Of a stretch of DNA of 64,000 nt, positions 1 through 10,916 are shown in pieces. The translations under genes were made by a program, and so were the position numbers. Below the pieces are notes generated by a model. That model saw only the letters and a list, made by a program, of their open reading frames with translations, did not search any database and was not told the origin of the DNA. Each line of letters opens with the position of its first letter. Position 1 is the first letter of the stretch. Origin of the DNA: Molossus alvarezi (Eukaryota > Chordata > Mammalia > Chiroptera > Molossidae); assembly GCA_037176705.1 (NCBI GenBank), contig CM073907.1:11005001-11069000 (forward strand). The letters are read 5' to 3'.

Positions 1-210
1 TTTTTCCCCTCTTTATTGATTTTAGAGACAGAGGAAGGGAGAGGGAAAGAGAGAGAAACACTGATGAGAGAGAACATCAACTGGCCGCCTCCTGCACGCC
101 CCCCACTGGGGATCGGGCCCACAACCTGGGCATGTGCCCTGACTGGGAATTGAACCAGCGACCTCCTGGTCATGGGTCGATGCTCAACCATTGAGCCACA
201 TTGGCCGGGC
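1..210 (-). mobile_element. VES SINE, older subfamily, touches window edge
   Basis: Antisense VES-type SINE. The head reads GCCCGGCCAATGTGGCTCAA on the minus strand, followed by the B-box region, a GA-rich (CT on the sense strand) tail and a T run at the window edge. It belongs to the subfamily with the motif CCCACTGGGGATCGGGCCCA. Confidence 0.85.
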
Positions 211-1050
211 ACCAACAACACTTTCACTACTAGACCACACTTGTACATGTCTCTCCATCAGGTAAATTTCTGAAACCAATGGGTCCAAGTGTCAGTGCAT
301 TAAAACTGGAGAGAGCATATCAACTGTTTTCTCCCAAAGTGGTGCCAATCCTCACTCCTACCAATAGGGCGTGAGGATGCCAGCTTCCCCATGCCCTTGT
401 CACCACGGGGCACCGTGGAATACTTTTATTTTGCTCACAAGTCGGTGAACAACAGTACCTCCTTGGTTAAGTGATAGGTCTTTAAAAACAAACGAGGCTC
501 AGGATTATTTCTGTATGGTTACTGGCCTTCCGTGTTTCTTCTCCTATCAGTTATCTGTGCCTGCCTTTTGTCCAGATTTCTATTGAGTTGTGGTCTAGAT
601 TTTATAAGAACTCTTTATATTTTCCCCTTCTTTGGCAATTACATTTTGACTTTCTTATATTTTGTCACAAAGGGGTTTTTCATGTTTATGCTGTCAAATT
701 CATCAGTCTTTCTTTCTTTTTCCTCCGCTCTCTGTCCCTCAATCTGGACCCACCGGTGCGTAGGCAAGGGCACAAGCCACATGCCAGCATCAGCTACTTC
801 TGGGAGGGGAGGCCTGGAATGGCTTGGAACTCAGATCTTTGCATTTTTCTGTCTGGCTGGATTTTTGAAAATATAAAGAGCATTATCATTTTTATTTTAA
901 ATATATATATATATATAACTTAAAAAGGAACTGCATGGCACACAAATGATACTGGTCTTAGCACATTTTCATAATGCATAAAATCATCATGGCCGTCTGC
1001 AGCTTTTCTAATTTTACATTTTAAAAAAGGCTGGTATTTTCAGAGATTTT

Positions 1051-1149
1051 TTTGTTTTTTTTGGTGGTACGTGCCCCTAGCGGGAACCGAACCCGGGACT
1101 CTCTGGTTCGCAGGCCGACGCTCAACCTCTGAGCCAAACTGGCCAGGGC
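1051..1149 (-). mobile_element. Short head-only VES-like SINE with perfect TSD
   Basis: Only the tRNA-like head is present, ending after GGGGCACGTACCACC and passing directly to an A-rich tail (T run on the plus strand). A perfect 10-bp target duplication CAGAGATTTT lies at 1041-1050 and 1150-1159. The duplication shows that this short form inserted as such and is not a later deletion. Confidence 0.85.
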
Positions 1150-2039
1150 CAGAGATTTTGGAAATTATAAGCAGCACGGTAGAGAGCACGCACGGCAATG
1201 AGCAGGGACTGCCGCCGGCCGAGCTGTGTGAGCACCTCTCGGCCAGGGCCAGCAACTCGCCCCGCGCGGAGCCTGGAGCAGGAGTTTCGGGTCTCAGAGC
1301 CTTTGGTAGAGTAACTGCCAGGTTAGATCATTTCGTTATACTTTGCAAATCAAGCTTCCCTAAATCTGGGAAGTCCTGAGCCGCAGCACTGCTCGGAAAA
1401 CTGGAGCGAGACAGGCAATCCAAGTGTCAGAGTTGCGAAAAGGCCGCACAAGCCAGTGTGGTGTTGGTTTACACCCCCGGAAACACCCCTCCCCACCCGG
1501 AACACTCTGGCTCACAGAAATGGAATCCTGTCATTTTTCTTCTGGATAGGAAGCTAGGACTCTGGGGCCAAAGTCTGCAGGGGGAGTTTCAGAAACAATC
1601 ACATTTGCATGGTTTCCTCAAAGGGGCTCTGTGGGGTTGGCTTTGTTTTCCTCCATTTTAATGCGTTAGTTCCCCAGATACTTCGGAACTTTTCTATGTT
1701 CTGCAGAAAATGAGAGGTCCTTTCTCTCTGGGTGTTTCTCTCACTCCAAAGGAATGCAGAGCGAGAAACAAGACGGGGGACAATAAAACCCCTTCTGTTT
1801 GTGTGTCTTTGATCAGTGGCTTTCAGGCACGGGCTCCCTCCGAGGGCTGTGGCCACGCTGAACCTTCCTGCGTCTTAGGTAATGTTCCGAAAGCAAAGGG
1901 GGGCCTTAATGAAGGTTTAATAATGACTGTTAATCAATAAAAGTAGCTTGTACCGGGAACATGCCCCATGGCTCACACAGCTCTTTCTGTCTCAAACCCC
2001 TGAGCAGCTCTGTGCAGTGGTTGGGTCGTTTTTCCTCTT

Positions 2040-2140
2040 TTCTTCAGAGGTTAAGTGACTTGGATAATCAAACAGAAGAATCTGAATGCCAACTCAGGTC
2101 TCCTGATTTCAAATCCAATGCTATTTTGACTCCACCAAGC
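2040..2140 (-). repeat. MIR SINE fragment
   Basis: CAGAGGTTAAGTGACTTGGA and CCAACTCAGGTCTCCTGATT match the antisense MIR core and B-box side. Confidence 0.5.
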
Positions 2141-2524
2141 GATCTCTTTAATAATTATCAGCAAGGATTCATTGAAACTCTCTAATCTCTATGAACCTCA
2201 AGAATAAACAACGATGAAAGTCCGCTACCAAACTTCACAAGTATTACAAAAATGAGTGGATTCCACTATAACCTTGAGACAGAGAAATCCTTCTATGATT
2301 CAAGACCTCGTAGTTCCCCGAAGGTCAAGCTCTGCCTGACCTTCAGACCCACGCACACGCCCTGGACTCTGGTCAGTCTCCCTCGTCTCTCCGCGCATCC
2401 GGAACCAGGGAGCTCACTTATTACCTCACTATACGGTCTTGTTTCTGTCCTCATCGTTGCCCTACTGCTCCCCACAACAAGGTCATCAGTGAGAGAAAGA
2501 GAAAAGGAAGAAGAGGAAAGGAAA

Positions 2525-2640
2525 ACATTTTACAAATGCGTAAGTACCACGGTGCATCAGGCACTGCGCTAAGCACTTTACACAGATTATCTCCTGTATC
2601 CCCCCAGCTACGCCGTGTCCTCCATGACAGCAAAAGGAAT
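2525..2640 (-). repeat. MIR SINE fragment
   Basis: GGTGCATCAGGCACTGCGCT then AAGCACTTTACACAGATTAT is the 3' half of MIR read on the antisense strand. Confidence 0.55.
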
Positions 2641-2799
2641 CAAGACACAGAAGCTCTCTCTTTCATTTTTACTTTTCCTCCTGTTTTTCTTGCAAGTTCG
2701 TCCCTGGCAGGTTACCCACTTACTGTGTTTAAGAGGGTGACTTCCTGACCTATTTCTGAGCTCCAGTCCTCACGACCTACTTGTCTGGCTGTTGTTTCC

Positions 2800-3165
2800 A
2801 TGTGCCTCCCTGGTGGCTCAGACTCGCCATCACAACCCGACTTGGCCATCTCTCCGCCCCTCAGTTACATGTGCACCCCACTGTGAATTGCACAAACGTC
2901 CGCTCGGTTCTTCAGACCAGAGACCCAGGAGTCCCCTTGGACTCTTCCCCCACATCCAATCGATCTCCATATCCCACCAGTTCTGCCTCCTAAATTGTTG
3001 CTAAACCGCCTACTTCTCTCTACCGTACTCGTCATCCTAGTTCAAGCCGCCATCCCGTTCAGCCTGCGCCACCTCGACAGCCTCCTGACCACTTCCTCCA
3101 TTTCCACTCTAGTCGCATCCTCCCCGATCTGTTCCCTATGTAGCAGCCAGAATACTTTTTCTAAA
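2800..3165. repeat. L2-like fragment
   Basis: CTGCTTCTAG-free, but the order of TCGTCATCCTAGTTCAAGCC, CAGCCTCCTGACCACTTCCT and TAGCAGCCAGAATACTTTTT resembles the ancient repeat with the order 'tcctagttcaggcc ... agcctcctaactggtc ... gcagccagagtga'. L2 is the likely family but this is from memory. Confidence 0.4.
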
Positions 3166-3330
3166 ACAATACTGGGTTTGAGTCTGGGTTATGCCACTTA
3201 TTGGCATAAATACTATTCCTGGACATATCACTCAACCTTGACCTTCCTTGCCTCTAAACTGGAAATGGTAACATGTCGCAGGGTGGCAGTAATATTTAAG
3301 AGAGATAATCCAGACACAGTGATGGGATGA
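3165..3330 (+). repeat. MIR SINE fragment
   Basis: TTTGAGTCTGGGTTATGCCA, CACTCAACCTTGACCTTCCT and CTAAACTGGAAATGGTAACA follow MIR order (B box, splice-like core, conserved core). Confidence 0.6.
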
Positions 3331-3534
3331 GACACTCTACCAATCTGGGGGCGGGAATAGAGAGGTCAGATACATTTAAAAAATAGCAATAAAGACCTCT
3401 CAGCATCATGTCACTGTATCTCATTTGAAATAACAGGCATGGATTAGTCTGTCTTTCACAACTCTAACAGGAAAAAATGCTCAGAAAACAATGTGCTTTC
3501 GGCAGATGATATGATACAGAGACATCGCACTCAC

Positions 3535-3976
3535 TGTGATGGTTAATTTTATGGGTCAACTTGGCCAGGCTACGGCGCCCAGTTGTCAGGTCAAACACCA
3601 GCCCAGATGTTGCTGTGGATGTATTTCGCAGAGGTGATTAACAGCCTTTGAGTAAAGGAGATGACCCTCGATAATATTGCATTGAAGGCTTAAAGAGCAA
3701 AAGGGTGATGTTTTTCAGGGAAGAAGGAATTCTCTCTCAAGACTGGAACATCTTACTGCATTTTCGGCTGACCTGCCTACCCAGTAGACTTCAGACTTGG
3801 CAGCCCCCACCATCATGTTCCTTAAAATCACTTCTCTCGGTTCGTTTTTCTGGACCATCTTGGCTGACACACTCACGGAGTCACCTTATGGTGACAAGTA
3901 GAACAGCAGCTAGCCTGTGACAGTGTAAGAGGCGTCAGGCAGAGGTTTTACCGTGTAGCAGAAAAGAACCCTAATC
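3535..3976 (+). mobile_element. LTR-like solo element, old
   Basis: Block with 5' TG (TGTGATGGTTAATTTTATGG) and 3' CA (GAACCCTAATCA) ends, resembling ERVL/MaLR-like mammalian solo LTRs. About 440 bp. No coding remnants. Family assignment is from memory and uncertain; it could be a different ancient repeat. Confidence 0.5.
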
Positions 3977-4306
3977 AGTGTAATCACATAAACTTTAGAC
4001 GGATAAATCCGAACGGATAAAAGGTGCTCTCTGGGAAATAAGACTTAAATCATGCACCTGGTATGAGAAAAGCCATTGGCAGGGACTCTCGGGCTGTGAG
4101 GGCAACAGAGGGGCTGACTGTACCCCACACCCACCCACGCGGCCACCTACACGAAGATGCTCGCTGACCGTCTGCTTCAGGCCACGTGCTCTACTTATTA
4201 CAGCAAAGTCACAAAGCCAGACGTTCTCAGAGATGAGACTTCCCTCGTGTTTATGAGAAGCACGGGGTTCTAGAACAGCCGGGGTGGCCAGGATGCTGCA
4301 GCTCAC

Positions 4307-4484
4307 CTGTAGAAAATGGCTGATGGCTGCGTCATGACGTTTCAGGGCTTGTTCGACACCTGCTAATCCCCGCAGTACTGGCACACATTCAAGACTCTTT
4401 TCGCCTTTCCTGGTCTTCATGTAGTCTAGAGCTTCTTGGTAGTGGGCCAGGGCGGCTTTTGGTTTTTTCTGACCTTGATACATC
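4307..4484 (-). CDS. TTC23: TTC23 coding exon 5, residues 194-253
   Basis: The acceptor is a pure T run followed by AG at 4486-4485, and the donor GTGAGC begins at 4306. The first base completes the split glutamine codon, followed by 59 codons from MYQGQKKPKAALAHYQEALD to RHDAAISHFLQ, ending on a codon boundary. ALAHYQEALDYM and LAGVEQALKRHDAAISHF are typical TPR helices. The ATG at the start of this exon is an internal methionine and not a translation start. The following coding exon (expected to open with AHLII-like residues in mammals) is not found to the left in this window. Confidence 0.92.
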
Positions 4485-4716
4485 CTAAAAAAAAATCAAA
4501 GTGATTCTTTTTAGAATAATTAAAATAGCAAAAACTGGAAATTCAGGTGGTCTGGTGGTGAGGATTTGGGTCTCTGATCCCTGGTGTCCAGGTTCATGTC
4601 TTAGCCAGCTATGACTTTTTTTCCTTCCCAAATCAGAAAATAATTAAATTGGGGTCTTACCTCCATCACCAACTCACTTAGAGCATCAGTCGACTTCAGG
4701 TAATCTGGTCTGTCTC

Positions 4717-4850
4717 TGTTTGCCTGCCATATGCGCCCCAACTGGGGATCGAACCCACAACCCAGGTATGCGTCCTGACCAGGAATCAAACCCGCAACCT
4801 TTTGGTGTATGAGACAATGCTCCAACCAAGTGAACCACCCAGCCAGGGAC
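4717..4850 (-). mobile_element. Old truncated VES SINE
   Basis: Diverged VES of the type with CATACACCAAAAGGTTGCGG on the sense strand. The CT tail is degraded and no target duplication was found, so this is an old insertion. Confidence 0.7.
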
Positions 4851-4884
4851 ATAATCACTACTTTTTGTAAAGGGCCTACCATGC

Positions 4885-5030
4885 AGGGTACCCAGATGCT
4901 TCAATGTGGGGTCCACGTCATCATCAAAGCAACCCTGTGACAGACTACTGTTCCTACTTTAACAGACAGGTCGAATGGATGCTGATTTGAACCTGGGGCT
5001 ACCTGATTCTAAACCCCACATGGTCAGTGA
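4885..5030 (-). repeat. MIR SINE fragment
   Basis: CAAAGCAACCCTGTGACAGA, then ACAGACAGGTCGAATGGATG and TTTGAACCTGGGGCTACCTG, in antisense MIR order. The core is degraded. Confidence 0.5.
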
Positions 5031-5930
5031 CACCACGTCACGTCCCTTAGAGATACCTGGGAAGTGTCCTGTTGATGGCCTGTGGAAAGTTTACTTAGGA
5101 TGGGTACAGGTGAGGGCTGGTTCAGCACAGCAAGGACAAGCCAAGGGCTTACTGGGCAAGCTGTGTAAGACTTTGAAGACATTAGCAGTCAGAGATAAAG
5201 CCTGGCCAGGTCACGTGTTTTGGAGCAGTGTTTCAATTGGTCAGCACAATCATGCCACGTAGAGAAATCATTGCAATAACTGTGTGTGTGCGTGCACGTG
5301 CATGTTGTATGTGCAATGGTGTACATATGCAGACAGCTACCTGTCTCTGGGGAATCTAGTAACCAGGACAGAAAATATTCTTAATACTGGCGAAGGGTTT
5401 GCCCATTTTTGCTCATGACTTTCTTGACCATATTTAAAACAATTGCGGGAATAGGAACACACGATTGGATTCACTCTCCAAAGTTCATAAATAATTACTG
5501 AAAGAAGTGGTGTGAGGAGCAGAGGCAGACAGGTAGAAGGGACGCAGCTTTGGGCCACCGTGGGGATGAAAGGCACGGGGCATGAGTCACTGTGGCACTC
5601 ATCTGTCCGCCCAAGGACAAAAGAGCTGGCCTGGCCTGGTGGGCACCATAAAAGGAGACACAGATGGAGAAGTGGATGCACCTAAAAGATACCCTTTTAA
5701 GAGAAACACAAATCCTGTGTGAGCTGCCTGAGAAGTTATCCTGGTCTCCACCTCCAAGACCTGACGAAAGAGAAGCCCCTTGTGGTTGGGAGTGTAACTA
5801 CAGAAATGCACAGAAGGAGAGCCTCGTTGCTTTCTAAAGCAGATCAGTTTGGACAAAATATTCACACTTCAAAACGGGAACAAAGCCAAGTGACTGAATA
5901 AAAACCATCCGTTTAAACACGCTAATTACT

Positions 5931-6202
5931 GCCCTGGCCGGTTTTGCTCAGTGGTTAGAGCATCAGCCCACAGACCGATGAGAACCGGGTTCGATTCAGG
6001 TCAAGGGCACATACCTCGGTTGTGGTTCATCCCCAGCCCTGGTTGAGGTTGTGTGGGAGGCAACCAGTCGATGTGTCTGTCTCACATTGATGTTTCTCTT
6101 TCTTCCCCTCTATTCCTCTCTCTCCCTCCCACTCTATCTGAACAAAAATGGAAAAATATCCTCGGGTGAGGATTTAAAAAATTAAATTAAATGAAAAAAA
6201 AA
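5931..6202 (+). mobile_element. VES SINE, full length
   Basis: Head, CT tail and A-rich end are complete. Target duplication GCTAATTAC before (5921-5929) and after the element (near 6204). Confidence 0.88.
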
Positions 6203-6589
6203 TGCTAATTACAGTGACTGGGTCAAGGTGAAGATTCAGGATGGAAAAAAAGTAGCCAAGTTTGAAACAACTCTGCTGAATACAAGGTAACTTTTTAGGA
6301 CAGATGAGAACCTGAACTTGATTTGTCAGGTATGCAGCACAGATGCGTATGAGGTACACCATCTGCTGGCAAGGTTTGGTACTGCTCATTTGGAAAGCAG
6401 AGGACGTGCCTGATTCTGGCAGAGGAAGAAAATTTACTCTCTTTTGTAGCAACATTGTTCAATATTAAGTACAAATAACGTTAGTCAGATGGCAACAGAT
6501 GGTAATAAATATCAGCTCTTGGACCTCTGATTTGCATATTTCTTATCTTACAATGCAAAATAGAATATCTACGTCTGGGCAGGGAGAAA

Positions 6590-7117
6590 TTCTGGCCCGG
6601 TAGTCTTTCACAATCATGACTCTTCCTCCTCCCACTACATAAATAGAATCATACTATATGCACACTTTGGCGTCCGGCTTCTTTCACAAATATGTTTGTA
6701 AGAATCATCCATGATGTTACGGACAGGAGTACTCTGATCATTTTCTTTGTATGAACATATCATAACTTTATATCTATTTTACTTTTGATGAACATTTGGG
6801 TTGTTTCTGATTCTTGGCTATTGCCAGTAATGTGCCTTTGGACAGTCTTCACTGTGTCTCTTAGTGAACATGTACTGAACATGTATGCATTTCTGTTGGG
6901 TGTGTATTTAGGCATGATACTGCTGGGTCATAGAGTATGCAAACTCTCAGATATAGTAGGTAAAGCCAGTTTTCTAAAGTAGCTATTTAAAATATTTTCT
7001 AAACAACAGCAAAAGAGAAAGCATAGAAGAGGCATAACATCCTTGTCGACACTTGATATTATCAATCTTTTAAAAAGTTTAGCCGTTCTAGTGGACATGC
7101 AGTATCTTAAGGCTTTA
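6590..7117 (+). mobile_element. L1-like 3' region, part 1
   Basis: Contains GAACATTTGGGTTGTTTCTG, CATTTCTGTTGGGTGTGTAT and CTGCTGGGTCATAGAGTATG, which are common in ancient mammalian L1 3' regions. It continues after the VES at 7118-7379. Boundaries are approximate. Confidence 0.6.
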
Positions 7118-7379
7118 TTTATTTATTTTTTGTTAATCCGCACCCGAGGATATTTTTTCCACTGATTTTTAGAGAGAGTGGAAGGGAGGGAAGGAGGAGA
7201 GAGAGAGAGAGAGAGACATGGATGTGACAGACACATTGATTGGTTGCCTCCTGCATGCGCACCAACGGGGTTCAGAGATTGAACCTTCAACCCAGATACA
7301 TACCCAGGACAAGGAACCAAACCCGCAACTCTTCAGTGCGAGCGCCGAACCTCTAACCACTGAGCCACACAGGCCAGGA
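7118..7379 (-). mobile_element. VES SINE nested in L1
   Basis: Antisense VES that splits an L1-like sequence: the 6590-7117 and 7380-7590 flanks read as one continuous L1 3' region. The flanks GTATCTTA and GTATCCTA look like an imperfect target duplication. Confidence 0.85.
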
Positions 7380-7590
7380 TGTATCCTATGATTTTACATT
7401 TCACTCATCTGATGACAGATGAGATGGAACACCATTTAACGCTTAGTAGCTACGTGAGTAAACTTTTTTTGTGAAGTCTCTTGCCCAGATTTCTATTCAG
7501 TTGTTTGTCTTTGTTTTAGTGACATATGGGAGTTCTTTACAGATTCTAGATACAAGTCCTTTGTAAGTTACATGTATTACAAATATCTTC
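7380..7590 (+). mobile_element. L1-like 3' region, part 2
   Basis: Continuation of the same element after the nested VES: CAGATTTCTATTCAGTTGTT and GGGAGTTCTTTACAGATTCT followed by TACAAGTCCTTTGTAAGTTA. Confidence 0.58.
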
Positions 7591-8081
7591 TTCCTCTCTG
7601 TGGTACGAAATACACGGTGATTTCAATACAGAAAAACATGTACCAAGCAGAAGGGGGAAAAGAGGATGAACATACTCAAAGGTTCTTGCATCATCCAGGA
7701 AGTGGTTCTTGACTAATTTAGATTGGAGCATAACAAGTCAGGGATATAACCGCAAACTCTATGGTGACCATGGGAAGAAAAGTGAAATAATGTATAACTT
7801 ATCAGTTAATAGGCAGGAAAATGGAATGATAAAAATATGTGACCATACTGAAAAGAGGAAAGAAAGGAACATAAAACTGGTAGGAGAAAAGGAAATTTGA
7901 ACTCAAACATATCAGCAATTAAAACAAAACAAAAAATGAAGATTGAAAATTAAGAGATAGAAAAATATTTTAGGACAACTTAGAGCAAAAGAGAGCTACA
8001 GTATCAATTTTAAGATCAGGTACAATAGATTATAGATATATGGAACAACAGACAATAAACAGTGACCAATTGATAGATTTA

Positions 8082-8290
8082 GCATGGCCGGTGTGGCTCA
8101 GTGGATTGAGTGGCGTCCCATGGACTGAGAGGTTCAACTCCTGGTCAGGGCACATGCCCGGGTTGCAGGCTCCATGCCCAGGAGGGGTGTGCAGGAGGAA
8201 GCTGATTGATGTTTCTCTCTCACATCGATGTTTCTATCTCTCTTACCCTTCCCCTCTCTCTCTAAAAAAAAAAAAATCAATAAAAAGATA
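8082..8290 (+). mobile_element. VES SINE, older subfamily
   Basis: Head GCATGGCCGGTGTGGCTCAG, short CT tail and ATCAATAAAAAG end. First member of a stack of three plus-strand SINEs. Confidence 0.82.
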
Positions 8291-8295
8291 TTTAA

Positions 8296-8593
8296 GCCCT
8301 GGCCAGTTTGGCTCAGCAGTTAGAGCGTTGGCCCGCAGACCGAGGAGTCGAGGGTTTGATTCTGCTCAAGGGTACGTATCTCATTTGTGGATTGGTCTGT
8401 GGCCCTGGTCAGGGTCCTGTAGGAGGCAGCTGGTTGATGTGTCTCTCTCGCACTGATGTGTTTCTCTCTCTCTCTCTCTCTCTCTCTCCCTCCCTCCCTC
8501 CCTCTCTTCCTCCCTCTCTCCCTCTCTGTCAGAAAATAAATGGAAAAATATCCTCAGGTGAAGATTAAAAAAAACATTTAAAAAAAAAGAAAA
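8296..8593 (+). mobile_element. VES SINE, with expanded CT tract
   Basis: Typical head at 8296. The CT/CCCT tract at about 8461-8527 has expanded to microsatellite length. Second member of the stack. Confidence 0.85.
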
Positions 8594-8607
8594 AATAATA
8601 GATTTAT

Positions 8608-8763
8608 GGCCCTGGCTGGGTTGCTCGGTTGGTTAGAGCATTGTCCTGATACACCAAAGTTGCGGGTTCGATGCTCAGTCAGGGCACATACAAGAATCAA
8701 CCAATGAATGCATAAATAAGTGGAACCAAAACAATGTCTCTCTCTCTCTCCCTCAAATCAATA
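8608..8763 (+). mobile_element. VES SINE, old short subfamily with TSD
   Basis: Head GGCCCTGGCTGGGTTGCTC, shortened body and CT tail ending in ATCAATAA. Near-identical flanks AATAATAGATTTA and AATAATAGATTAA mark the target duplication. Third member of the stack. Confidence 0.8.
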
Positions 8764-9689
8764 AATAATAGATTAAGAAAAGATGCTGCTGTTTTAACCT
8801 CCCACCCAACAGAATAGGTCAGACTATATAAAACAATGCCTGGCAGAACCATGGACAGCGCTAGATACTTCACTAATTATGCGTCAACATTTAAGCACAC
8901 TTATATTCAAAACTAACACATCAAATTGGCCAAAGATACACAAAAATATACATCTGAATAACAGAATTAACAAGGTCACGCTAAGACAGACTTATTACAA
9001 CCTTACACACAACAAGCAAAGAATAAAATGTCCCTTGTCGCTCACTGGGAACCTTCGTGAAACTTGACCATGGACTAGATCCCCAGGAAAGCTTTGTAAA
9101 CTTCAGAGTCCATACTACACAAATATGTTTCTGTCTATAACATAATAAAAATAGGCATCAATAACACCCAAAGACCCTGAAAGATCTCAGATATCTTCAA
9201 ACTAAAACACATATCACATGAATAATCAGTGGATTAAAGGGTAATTTATACACGAAATTATAAACACTAAAAACTTAATGTCAGCGATAATGCTATGTGT
9301 TAAAACGTGTGGGACAGAGTTTAAGGCAGGACTCCTAGGGACTTTTTTGAAACTATCTTTGACATCTGAGTGGGAACGACGTGCTAAACAAATTCCCAAA
9401 GCATAAGCCATTAGGTTCAAAATGAATAGCTCCAACTCTAGCAAAATCAAGAATTTCTCTGCCATGAAGAACACCATAGACAAAATCAAGAAATGGGCAA
9501 AAGAAGAAATTATTTGCAATGGCGCTAATTTATAATGCATCACAAAATCTTGATTATCAACAAGAACAGTACAGGAAGTCCCACGGGAAAAATGAGAAAG
9601 AACAGTAACAGGCTCTTCGGAGAGGGGGCATCCCAAATGGCTAAGAAGTAGCTGCAGAGGTACTCAAAGTCGCTAATAAGAGAAATGTA

Positions 9690-9943
9690 GCCCTGGCCGA
9701 TTTGGCTCAGTGGTTAGAGCGTCGGCCTGTGGTCCAGAGAGACTTGGGTTCGGTTCCCGCTAAGGGTGCGTACCTCGGTTGCAGTTAGTCCCCGGCCCTG
9801 GTTGGTTATGCGGGTGGCAGCCACTCGATGTGTCCCTTTCACGTCGATGTTTCTCTCTCTCTCTCTCTCCCTCTCTCTCCCTCCCACTCCATCTAAACAA
9901 AAAATGGACAAATGTCCTCGGGTGAGGATAAAAAAAAAAAGAG
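9690..9943 (+). mobile_element. VES SINE, young, with TSD
   Basis: Complete element inside L1-like sequence. Perfect 11-bp target duplication AGAGAAATGTA at 9679-9689 and 9944-9954. Confidence 0.9.
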
Positions 9944-10320
9944 AGAGAAATGTAAAAATAATTAGCACATTATATGCATCAGGTTGGCAAAGGTTAAGAG
10001 ACAGATAATGCCAAATATTGTTGGGGGTGTGAGAAGACAGGAACCCCCTGTCCTGGAGGGGAGTGTAAGTGGGTGTAGCATTGGCCAGTGCGTGGTGAAC
10101 GTGAAGTACAAACGCACCCTGTGACCACGCTGGACAAGGATGTCCAAGGCAGCGCCGCTGTGGGCGCAGGGAGCTGGGGACAAGCTGAGTGTCACGCCAG
10201 GGGGACGGCTAAGCACACGGGGCAAACACCTTTGGAGCACTGAGCCGCAGCTGGAGGCAGTGAACTAAGGCACAGACAACAATGAGAAACAACACTGAGT
10301 AGGGGGAAAGGGAGACACAG

Positions 10321-10413
10321 CCCTGGCCGGTTTGGCTCAGCGGTTGAGCATTGGCCTGCGGACCAGAGAGTCCCGGGTTCGGTTCCTGCTAGGGGCACGT
10401 ACCACTAAAAAAA
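10321..10413 (+). mobile_element. Short head-only VES-like SINE with TSD
   Basis: The tRNA-like head ends at GGGGCACGTACCACT and is followed at once by the A tail. Target duplication of 14 bp with one mismatch: AAAGGGAGACACAG at 10307-10320 and AAAGGGAAACACAG at 10414-10427. It shares GAGAGTCCCGGG and GCTAGGGGCACG with the copy at 1051. Confidence 0.87.
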
Positions 10414-10616
10414 AAAGGGAAACACAGAGTATGATGAGTACTACAAACTGATTGCCAAGTGATACACGGAGATGGATCAGGGCAGTGAGAAATACGGTCA
10501 TGACTGTAAAAACTCACGGACATGACAGCGTGGGGAAGCCTCCTTCCTGGAGACAGTCTTCTGGCAAAGAAACTTCAGCTGCCACGTACACAACAAGTCC
10601 TGAGTGAGAAACTTAC

Positions 10617-10742
10617 TGTGCGAACGACACCTTGATCTGCGCTTGGAGTTCTACCCATTCCTCCTTTTCCATCCTTCCGCACTGCAGCAGCTCCTTCAAA
10701 AGCCTCTCTGCTTTTGTCAAGTTCTCCGTAGCTTCCTTAAAT
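10617..10742 (-). CDS. TTC23: TTC23 coding exon 4, residues 152-194
   Basis: The acceptor CGACGCAG ends at 10743 and the donor GTAAGT, a perfect consensus, begins at 10616. The 126-nt exon completes the split lysine, encodes 41 codons from FKEATENLTKAERLLKELLQ to QAQIKVSFA, and ends with two bases of a glutamine codon. The strongly charged amphipathic pattern fits TPR or linking helices. The match to the TTC23 family is clear throughout. Confidence 0.92.
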
Positions 10743-10916
10743 CTGCGTCGCATTCAGGAAACTTGACCCTTGGGTCTAGATTCTGGGGCCCTAGTTCCTG
10801 GACATCCTTGGCTCTCATACTTCCCATCACCCTTCCGGAGTCATCTGTCAGCTTTGAGCATGAAATATAAATAACATGAGCAGTATTTCTATTGGTAAGT
10901 AGAGGTAAAAGGATAC

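Larger units (their letters stand above)
1..4306. other. TTC23 intron after coding exon 5 (partial): no exon found
   Basis: Intron running off the left edge. It holds a partial VES (1-210), a short tRNA-head SINE (1051-1149), MIR and L2 fragments between 2040 and 3330, and an LTR-like element (3535-3976). The stretch 1160-1960 is moderately GC-rich and unassigned. Both strands were scanned for the expected downstream TTC23 peptide, and none was recognised. Confidence 0.6.
9100..10435 (+). mobile_element. Ancient L1 fragment interrupted by two SINEs
   Basis: AAGAAATGGGCAAAAGAAGA and, after the VES, ATCAGGTTGGCAAAGGTTAA with GGAGTGTAAGTGGGTGTAGC resemble the ORF2 end and 3' region of L1M-type elements. 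No intact frame remains. Boundaries are approximate. Confidence 0.5.
4485..10616. other. TTC23 intron between coding exons 4 and 5
   Basis: About 6.1 kb with no recognised gene. Content is an old VES and MIR (4717-5030), a GT-rich stretch (5281-5330), VES copies at 5931, 7118, 8082, 8296, 8608 and 9690, a short head-only SINE at 10321, and L1-derived sequence on either side of the 7118 VES and from about 9100 to 10430. Confidence 0.6.

Noticed and set aside
1155..1380. GC-rich stretch near the left edge, possible TTC23 exon or small CpG island
   Set aside because: The translation does not match the expected TTC23 residues and no acceptor-donor pair in phase was found; CpG density is modest.
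8461..8568. Open frames encoding Ser-Leu repeats (SLSLSL) here and at many other places
   Set aside because: These are translations of the CT-rich tails of VES SINEs in either orientation and do not represent genes.
9226..9636. 136-residue minus-strand open frame
   Set aside because: It lies antisense within L1-like sequence and shows no family signature.
9690..9780. tRNA gene-like A and B boxes
   Set aside because: They belong to the heads of VES SINEs. No cloverleaf with a proper anticodon arm and acceptor stem was found in any of them.
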